Shown here: positions 13,590 to 18,941 of the stretch, piece by piece
Layout of the letters: the number at the start of each line of letters is the position of its first letter
Position numbering within the stretch: position 1 is the stretch's first letter
Source of the DNA: an uncultured Lachnospiraceae bacterium
GTDB lineage: Bacteria > Bacillota > Clostridia > Lachnospirales > Lachnospiraceae
DNA length: 18,941 nucleotides
Reading direction: 5' to 3'
Assembly: GCA_910579325.1 (NCBI GenBank)
Contig: CAJTTU010000069.1
Coordinates: 1 to 18,941, forward strand
Program-made: the position numbers and the translations under genes
Notes under the pieces: model-generated
Seen by the model: the letters and a program-made list of their open reading frames with translations, nothing else
Database searches by the model: none
Told to the model about the DNA's origin: nothing

Positions 13590-15107
13590 TTATTGTTCCG
13601 CCGGGCTGATGAAAAAAGACAGCGTCAGCCATACCCTGTCCATGGTGTTGTCGAAATTAATATGGGTCAGTTCCTGAATCCGCTTTAATCTGTGTAAGAA
13701 GGTGGATCTGTGGATATACATGGCATTTGCGGCAGCAGAGGCGCTGAATTTTTGTTCCGTAAAAACACGAAGAGTCTCCGTCAGGCAGCTGTGATGTATT
13801 TTGTCGTGTTCCTGTAAAATACGGACAGCATGATGTTCAAGTTCTTCCGGCGCGTATTTTTCCGTCATGGCGTCTTTTAAATAGTCCAGGATATAATCGG
13901 AAAAATGAAAGGACCAAAGCATGGGATGTTTTCCGGGGCCGTAATGCAGCGCGTCCTCTGCCTCCTTCGCCAGAATGGGCAGGCGGAGGATATTTTTTTG
14001 CTCATTGCTCAAGCCGGCATTGCATAGATTGTCTCTGAGAAACACGGACAGATTTTGACCGAATTCCTGAGGCTTATTTTCTAAAGAAACATTCCTGACA
14101 CAAAAAATGTTCATGTCTATTTGTAATGCGCAGCAGGAAGGAAACCGTTCTTCGATGGAGGAGCAGAGAAATTCCATAGCGTATCGATTTTTTGCGAGAT
14201 TGTCCTGATTAAATTTGATTACCTGAAAAGTATGTTCCTCCTGCCAGCCATAAGGCTCCAGCAGGTTGTGCAATACCTGGGACTGAATTTCACCGGCTTG
14301 GAGAAGTGTCCGGACCGCCGAGACGAACTGCTTGTTCTTTTGCTGTCTGTATTTGTCTTTATAATGGCGGATATATAGTTTCTCTACATATGTGGAGATA
14401 TACCGGAACAGGCGCAGCTGCCCGGAGGCAAAGCCGCTGTCCGGAAAAATCCCCAGGAGACGGGCCAGGTATTCGTCCTCCATAAAAAAATTATAATAAT
14501 ATACCAAGCCATTGTAAAGATTCGGGTATGCCTTTACACTGTGGGAATGAAAGCTTTCCGGGAATTCCTGCTGCGTGTTTAAAAAGACCGTCATTTCATC
14601 GGGAGAAGCGGCGTAAATCCCCATGGGATCACAGTCATTTTTTTTGATGGTGGCATAGTCAAAGCCTTTTTTTTGTCCTGCTGCCAGGGCAATTTCCATC
14701 TGCATATATCCGGCAAGGCGATCAATCGCCGTCTCCGGAGAAAGCTTTTTTTCTTCCGCTTCATGAAGCTTTTCATGCCATTCTTCAAATTCCGCGAAAA
14801 TAGCGGAGGTATCATTAACCAATTCTTTTAGTTCACAGCTTCCGGAAAGCACGACCATATTTCTTTTGGGGAGGGGCTCATTCTCGGGCATATGGTAGAG
14901 CAGAACAGGGCAGTCAGCGTATGTTTTCAGGTTACTTGTATATTCATGCCAGGACAATAAATGCAGGCAATGCCTGTCCGGGTGGATGTCTCCGAATAAC
15001 CGTATATTTTTCAGGCGTCTTTCGGCGGTATATTCACTGCAAGAGAGCAGGGGATACTTTTGGGCCAGCTTGAAACAAAATATATCAAATGTCATGACAT
15101 GTTTCAT
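13590..15107 (-). CDS. PucR-type regulator 1 (C-terminal HTH)
   Basis: This 505-residue cytoplasmic regulator is read divergently from methyltransferase 1. The C-terminal ~60 residues are a PucR/CdaR-type helix-turn-helix (FTEQKFSASAAANAMYIHRS, TFLHRLKRIQELT, NFDN). The long N-terminal part (~1-430) is a poorly conserved sensory region without membrane segments. It includes a block near residues 80-125 (VVLSGSCELKELVNDTSAIF) that resembles the visible start of the second regulator at 17626. The two proteins share layout and HTH wording, so they are paralogues. GGAGG sits 7 nt before the ATG at 15107. The promoter is at 15179-15207, next to the motif shared with the methyltransferase promoters. 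It probably controls methyltransferase 1 and perhaps methyltransferase 2 in response to a methylated substrate. The ligand is unknown. Confidence 0.82.
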   Translation of the reverse strand: MKHVMTFDIFCFKLAQKYPLLSCSEYTAERRLKNIRLFGDIHPDRHCLHLLSWHEYTSNLKTYADCPVLLYHMPENEPLPKRNMVVLSGSCELKELVNDTSAIFAEFEEWHEKLHEAEEKKLSPETAIDRLAGYMQMEIALAAGQKKGFDYATIKKNDCDPMGIYAASPDEMTVFLNTQQEFPESFHSHSVKAYPNLYNGLVYYYNFFMEDEYLARLLGIFPDSGFASGQLRLFRYISTYVEKLYIRHYKDKYRQQKNKQFVSAVRTLLQAGEIQSQVLHNLLEPYGWQEEHTFQVIKFNQDNLAKNRYAMEFLCSSIEERFPSCCALQIDMNIFCVRNVSLENKPQEFGQNLSVFLRDNLCNAGLSNEQKNILRLPILAKEAEDALHYGPGKHPMLWSFHFSDYILDYLKDAMTEKYAPEELEHHAVRILQEHDKIHHSCLTETLRVFTEQKFSASAAANAMYIHRSTFLHRLKRIQELTHINFDNTMDRVWLTLSFFISPAEQ

Positions 15108-15178
15108 AAAGGAACCTCCATAATGTATGTTTACCCTGATATAATCAGATATTTTTTAAATTAATAAATATAATACAA

Positions 15179-15207
15179 ATTGTATCAACTTGTATATTAT
15201 TTGTCAA
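15179..15207 (-). promoter_or_regulatory. promoter of PucR-type regulator 1
   Basis: On the minus strand TTGACA (15202-15207), a 17-nt spacer and TACAAT (15179-15184) form a strong promoter. An odd-centred palindrome, ATACAA-A-TTGTAT (15173-15185), covers the -10 box. CTGAT-ATA-ATCAG (15136-15148) lies in the leader. The -35 box directly abuts the 16-nt motif at 15208-15223. Confidence 0.75.
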
Positions 15208-15247
15208 CATCTGTCGGATTCCCAAATGAGCGCGGGTATGCTATATT
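15208..15247 (+). promoter_or_regulatory. promoter of methyltransferase 1 with shared 16-nt motif
   Basis: CATCTGTCGGATTCCC (15208-15223) is followed after 15 nt by TGC and TATATT (15242-15247), an extended -10 box. No good -35 sequence is present, which suits activator dependence. The same motif with identical spacing precedes methyltransferase 2 at 16449. The expected start is near 15254, giving a ~48-nt leader with GAGGAGG. Confidence 0.7.
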
Positions 15248-15301
15248 TCTTGTAATAAGAAAATTACAAAGCAAATTTTTATGCGATGAGGAGGTTGTAA
15301 A

Positions 15302-16284
15302 ATGATTACAAGTAAAGAAAATTTATTGCTGGCGCTGGACCATAAAAACCGGAGTGGGTGCCTTCACAGGCGGAGATGATAATGTGCGGCGGAGCGGCGG
15401 AAAGTTTCGAAAATGGCCCGGTCGGCGGCGGAAAGGATGGGTTTGGCGTGGAATGGGTCGCTACAAGATCTTCCGGCGGGCAGGGCACGCCTGCACCGAA
15501 CCAGTGCCAGTTTGACGATATTACGGAGTGGGAGGATAAAGTGGTATTTCCTGACCTGGATGCCTATGATTGGGAAGCCGCGGCTAAGGTCCAGCTGGCG
15601 GCAGGCGATCCCGAAAAGCAGTTGGTGGAATATCAGTGCTGGAACTGGACTTTCCTGCGTTTGACCCATTTGATGGGATTTGAGAATGCCCTTTGCGCGT
15701 TATACGAGGATCCGGAGGCTTGTCTGGCATTTTTCGACGCAGTTGCGGATTATAAGATTCGTCTGGCAGAAAGGGTGGCGCATTATTTTAAGCCTGATAT
15801 GATTACTTCATTTGATGATGTGGCGACTGAAAGAGGGCTGTTTATGTCTCCCGACGCTTACCGTGAGCTGATTAAGCCCAGCCATACGAAAGTGAATCAG
15901 GCAATTAGGGAAATGGGGATTATTCCGGCCGTGCATTGCTGCGGAAATTGCCAGGAGATCATTCCGGACTTCATTGAGGAAGGAAATGTGGCATGGAGTT
16001 CTGCCCAGCCAGTGAATGATATTGTGGAAATACTGAAAAAGTATGGGGATAAAATCACTGTGGTAGGAGGTTATGACACAAACGGGAAGCCTGCCCAGCC
16101 CAGTGCGACATTAGAGGAGATTACAGCGGAAGTACACAGGGCTATTGACACTTACGCTCCTTATGGAAGCTATATCTTTTTTGGGTTTAAGCTGGTGGAC
16201 AGCATGGAACCGGAAGAAATTATGAAAGCCGTGATGCCGATTTTTGACGAGGCCGGAAAATATGGCAGGACGTTTTATCAATAA
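15302..16284 (+). pseudogene. URO-D/MtaA-like methyltransferase 1, one frameshift
   Basis: This belongs to the uroporphyrinogen decarboxylase superfamily, methyltransferase branch (MtaA/CmuA-like), whose members move methyl groups between corrinoid proteins and acceptors. The start MITSKENLLLALDHK at 15302 follows a GAGGAGG site by 7 nt. The frame then breaks at a run of five A (15344-15348). One extra A gives KKPEWVPSQAEMIMCGGAAES and a continuous 327-residue protein, almost the same length as methyltransferase 2. Main blocks are ENGPVGGGKDGFGVEW, NWTFLRLTHLMGFENALCAL, TSFDDVATERGLFM and the zinc-type motif HCCGNC (His212). No cysteine follows HCCGNC, so the distal third ligand of MtaA is missing. 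One homopolymer base separates broken from intact; a sequencing error is likely. Confidence 0.8.
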
Positions 16285-16448
16285 AGCTGGGATTAAACAA
16301 ATGGTCAGCACACGGAATATCCTACGCAAAAAGGTATGCCAGTGAGCGGTCGGTAGGTGAAATAATCGCCTGTCTCTTACTCGATTGTGTCCTTTGGATG
16401 CCCAAAAGCAGGTGTGCAAACTGTCGTTTTTTTGCGGATAAGAATCAT

Positions 16449-16488
16449 CATCTGTCGGATTTCCTGCCGGAAGATTCTGTGCTATTTT
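16449..16488 (+). promoter_or_regulatory. promoter of methyltransferase 2 with shared 16-nt motif
   Basis: CATCTGTCGGATTTCC (16449-16464) matches the methyltransferase 1 motif at 15 of 16 positions. After exactly 15 nt comes TGC and TATTTT (16483-16488). The intergenic stretch before it (16285-16448) shows no gene and no convincing terminator. The gene therefore seems to have its own promoter instead of relying on read-through. Confidence 0.68.
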
Positions 16489-16529
16489 GGAGGTAAATAT
16501 TTTACGCGGAAAATACGGAGGGATATGGA

Positions 16530-17510
16530 ATGAATGCACGTGAAAATTTTTTGGCAATGATGAATCATGAAAAAGTAGAATGGATACCCAATTTTTTTAC
16601 TGACCTTTATCGGTGCGGCGGCGCGCTGGAAACTTTTGAAAACGGGCCTGAAGGCGGCGGCGAAGATGGGTTTGGATGCCGGTGGCATGCCACTTCATCG
16701 GCCAATGGGCAGCCGGTGCCGGAACCTGGTTTTTGCGTCCTGGATGACGTGACGGCATGGGAGGATAAGGTGAGGTTCCCCAATCTGGATTTATATGACT
16801 GGAAAGGAGAGGCCGAAAGGCAGAAAGCGAATTTTGACCCGGTTAACCAGGTACTGGAATATCATTCCTGGAATTCTCAGTTTCTGCGGCTGACCACTCT
16901 GATGGGATTTGAGGATGCGCTGTGCGCTTTGTATGAGGAACCGGAAGCCTGCTATGATCTGATGGGTGCGATCACCGATTATAAAATCAGGCTGATCGAG
17001 CGGGTGCATGATTATTTCCATGCGGAAACTTTTGTGAATTTTGACGATGTGGCTACGGAACGCGGGCTCTTTATTTCCAGGAAAACTTACCAGGAGCTGA
17101 TCAAACCCCATCACAAACGGATGAACGACGCGGCCAGAGCTTATGGGATGATGCCTGTCCAGCATTGCTGCGGGTACTGCCAGGATATCATTGAGGATTT
17201 TATTGATGAGGGTTCCGTGGCCTGGCAGTCCGCCCAGCCGTCTAACGATCTGGAAATGATTATTCGGGAATATGGGGACAGAATATCCGTAGTCGGCGGA
17301 TATGATACCCAGGGAGCGCCGGGGCGTCCGGATGTGACAACGGAGGAAATTGAACGGGAAGTGTCACGCTGCATGAAGACCTACGGAAAGTATGGAAAAG
17401 GGTATGCGTTTATGGGATTTTTGCTGGGCGAGCAGGGAGATGCGGAAATTGGGAAAAAAATGCAGTTCATGGTTCAGCAGACCTTGAAACAGTCCCATGA
17501 AGTTTTGTGA
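16530..17510 (+). CDS. URO-D/MtaA-like methyltransferase 2
   Basis: This intact 326-residue paralogue of methyltransferase 1 follows it by 245 nt. Shared blocks, in order, are ENFLAMMNHEKVEWIPNF, FENGPEGGGEDGFGCRW, SQFLRLTTLMGFEDALCAL, NFDDVATERGLFIS, the zinc-type motif HCCGYC (His212-Cys213-Cys214, Cys217), SAQPSNDLE and VVGGYDTQGAPGRPD. The barrel-type enzyme should act in the cytosol, moving a methyl group to or from a cobalamin-binding protein. No corrinoid protein or MtaB-type gene is present, so the partner is outside the window. GGAGG lies 8 nt before the ATG. Substrate is unknown. It is not the heme enzyme HemE, since it lacks the typical HemE N-terminal arginine motif and has the HCC motif instead. 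Confidence 0.85.
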   Translation: MNARENFLAMMNHEKVEWIPNFFTDLYRCGGALETFENGPEGGGEDGFGCRWHATSSANGQPVPEPGFCVLDDVTAWEDKVRFPNLDLYDWKGEAERQKANFDPVNQVLEYHSWNSQFLRLTTLMGFEDALCALYEEPEACYDLMGAITDYKIRLIERVHDYFHAETFVNFDDVATERGLFISRKTYQELIKPHHKRMNDAARAYGMMPVQHCCGYCQDIIEDFIDEGSVAWQSAQPSNDLEMIIREYGDRISVVGGYDTQGAPGRPDVTTEEIEREVSRCMKTYGKYGKGYAFMGFLLGEQGDAEIGKKMQFMVQQTLKQSHEVL

Positions 17511-17558
17511 TAAGTAAAAATGCAGGAGCTTCTGTCAAAGCTTCCGGCGGTTAAAAAC

Positions 17559-17617
17559 AAAAAGGCTGACGCAAAAGGATGTGCCTGTCCGGCATGTTGG
17601 TTTGCGGCAGCCTTTTT
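17559..17617. terminator. bidirectional terminator between convergent genes
   Basis: AAAAAGGCTGACGCAAA (17559-17575) pairs with TTTGCGGCAGCCTTTTT (17601-17617) over 17 bp with one mismatch and a 25-nt loop that can fold further. A-rich and T-rich ends make it work on both strands. It lies 48 nt after the methyltransferase 2 stop and 8 nt beyond the end of the regulator gene on the other strand. Confidence 0.88.
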
Positions 17618-17625
17618 GCCGGATC

Positions 17626-18941
17626 TTATAAAAGATTCAATATCAGGAAAGAAACCAGGATATAGATCAGTTCGCTGCTGTTTTCAAAATGAATGCCTGC
17701 GATGGCTTCGATGCGTTCCAGCCGTTTTAAAAAAGTCGTGCGGTGGATATACAGGTCGTTGGCAGCCTGGGAGGCATTGAATTTTGCTTCAATGTACCGC
17801 CTGATGGTTTCGATATACTGCGTTTCATGGTTCTGGTCATACTGGATCAGCCGGATAATTCCCGGGTGGGCCAGTTGTTCCGGCGTAAAAGAAAGCTCCA
17901 GCTGGTTCCGCACATAGTCAAGAACATAGTCCTGAAACTGGTACAGCCAGAAATGAGGATCCTTATTAGAACCCAGAGTGAGGGTGATATCAGCCTGTCG
18001 GTAGTAATTCAAAAGATAATAAAAGTTATTGAAGCAGTTGCTGACGCCGGCTTTGCAGATCAGCTCCCGGATGGTGTAGGTGAGTTCCTTGTGGAAACGG
18101 GTGGTGTCCCGGGTCAGATTCCCCCGGGTCAGATTCACCACCCAGATCAGCCGGTTTTCGGCGGGAATCATACAGGAGTTTTTCCACTTATCCTCCAGCT
18201 CCTGCTGCAGGAAATTGGCGATGGAATGGAATTCTACAAGGCCGGTAAACTGAATGCAGTAAATCTGATAGGTGTCTTTCATGCTCCATTCATAATCAGC
18301 CAGAATCCGTTCCATATCCGATACCGCGACGGAATCAGATCTCAGGATCAGACTGCGGCAGAGCCGGTGGAGTGTGTCATTTTGATGGTACAGCTCTTCG
18401 GCGCCGGTAAATTGAATATAAATTCTCTGGATATAAGCGGCCATATGGCGGAACAGATCCAGTTCCCCCAAAGATACATAGTTGGTTCTGGAATGGAGGA
18501 TCAGCCTGGCCGTATAATTTCCGTTGTGGAAAATATTGTAGCAGATGCGCAGAGGCTCCTGCCTGGCCTGGGAGTAAATGAAAACCGTTTTTGCGTTTTG
18601 GGCTTCCAGAAAGCTGGGATCGGATAAAAGGTCATTTACCGTGTCGAAAGGGACATGCTGTTTATTCTTTTCCGAGTGTTCCGGCAAGACATGGTGGAAA
18701 TAATCTTCGGAATATGAAATCACCCGGAAGTCCTTATTGATAATAATCATGGGAAAAGGCAGCAGCTGCTGGCAGATGCGGAATATTTCCTTTATGGGCG
18801 CTTGGTTGGCGATCGCGTTTTTCAGCTGGCCGTCCCATCGGTGAAGTTTGATGATCAGATTAAAAATCTCTTCCAAAAGTCGTATAGGGGAGGTGCTGTC
18901 CGGGATGACGGCGCTGTAAGGCCGGTATTTATCCGGAATGG
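17626..18941 (-). CDS. PucR-type regulator 2 (partial, start beyond window)
   Basis: The frame stays open to the window edge. Upstream of the first possible start (TTG at 18874-18876) the codons read YRPYSAVIPDSTSPIRLLEE, which fits protein-coding sequence. The gene therefore begins beyond 18941, and ~437 residues are visible. The C-terminus holds the PucR/CdaR-type HTH (IEAKFNASQAANDLYIHRTT, FLKRLERIEAIAGIHFEN), closely parallel to regulator 1 (YIHRSTFLHRLKRIQEL). The central region has soluble sensory-domain character, with LLPFPMIIINKDFRVISYSE near its start. It converges on methyltransferase 2 and shares the terminator at 17559. The symmetric arrangement with regulator 1 suggests one regulator per methyltransferase, or a duplicated module. 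Ligand unknown. Confidence 0.82.
   Translation of the reverse strand, partial: IPDKYRPYSAVIPDSTSPIRLLEEIFNLIIKLHRWDGQLKNAIANQAPIKEIFRICQQLLPFPMIIINKDFRVISYSEDYFHHVLPEHSEKNKQHVPFDTVNDLLSDPSFLEAQNAKTVFIYSQARQEPLRICYNIFHNGNYTARLILHSRTNYVSLGELDLFRHMAAYIQRIYIQFTGAEELYHQNDTLHRLCRSLILRSDSVAVSDMERILADYEWSMKDTYQIYCIQFTGLVEFHSIANFLQQELEDKWKNSCMIPAENRLIWVVNLTRGNLTRDTTRFHKELTYTIRELICKAGVSNCFNNFYYLLNYYRQADITLTLGSNKDPHFWLYQFQDYVLDYVRNQLELSFTPEQLAHPGIIRLIQYDQNHETQYIETIRRYIEAKFNASQAANDLYIHRTTFLKRLERIEAIAGIHFENSSELIYILVSFLILNLL

Noticed and set aside
16530..17510. Heme-biosynthesis uroporphyrinogen decarboxylase (HemE)
   Set aside because: The HCCGxC motif and methyltransferase-like neighbours point to the MtaA/CmuA-like branch; the HemE N-terminal arginine motif is absent.
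17743..18627. Plus-strand open frame of 294 codons
   Set aside because: Antisense to the PucR-type regulator 2, whose HTH and continuous frame are convincing; no ribosome site on the plus strand.

Overview
The window looks like a chromosomal segment of a gut-type anaerobic Firmicute, most likely a Lachnospiraceae-like Clostridium. Protein similarities, strong AGGAGG ribosome sites, sigma-A-type promoters and the gene families (YgeXYW/YqeA, YqeB/YqeC, XdhC, URO-D-type methyltransferases) all point that way. This assignment rests on recognition of families, not on a search.

Region 1 (1-8100, + strand) is the wreck of a purine/urate-type, selenium- and molybdenum-linked catabolic cluster. A truncated DDE transposase (- strand) sits against a 5'-truncated diaminopropionate ammonia-lyase (ygeX). 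Then come ygeY (M20 hydrolase), ygeW (carbamoyltransferase remnant), yqeA (carbamate kinase), a YheO-type PAS/HTH regulator, a RidA deaminase with a clear terminator, broken yqeB and yqeC, and an XdhC-type maturation factor. The YheO regulator, ridA and xdhC are intact. ygeY and yqeA are full length but each has one single-base frameshift. ygeX, ygeW, yqeB and yqeC have lost large internal pieces.

Region 2 (8100-12100, more AT-rich) is an accessory patchwork. A compact minus-strand operon encodes an AraC-type activator, a ClpP paralogue, a chimeric GyrI-like/membrane protein and a small XRE repressor. Next are a degraded AlbA_2/HATPase-type ATP-binding regulator with a recognisable promoter and operator, a fragment of a MNT-type nucleotidyltransferase, and the C-terminal half of an IS110-family transposase.

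Region 3 (12100-18941) looks functional. DUF1638 and a TetR repressor form a minus-strand pair, and a perfect 12-bp inverted repeat covers the TetR promoter. Then a symmetrical module follows: PucR-type regulator (-), methyltransferase 1 (+), methyltransferase 2 (+), second PucR-type regulator (-, runs off the window). The two URO-D/MtaA-like methyltransferase genes have the same promoter layout: the 16-nt motif CATCTGTCGGATTYCC, 15 nt, then TGCTATWTT. The first copy also abuts the -35 box of the divergent regulator. This suggests a locally co-regulated methyl-transfer (demethylation) module whose corrinoid partners lie outside the window.

Two patterns cut across the whole window. First, several genes have large internal deletions that keep the reading frame. 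Second, most single-base frameshifts fall in short homopolymer runs, so some 'pseudogenes' may be sequencing errors.
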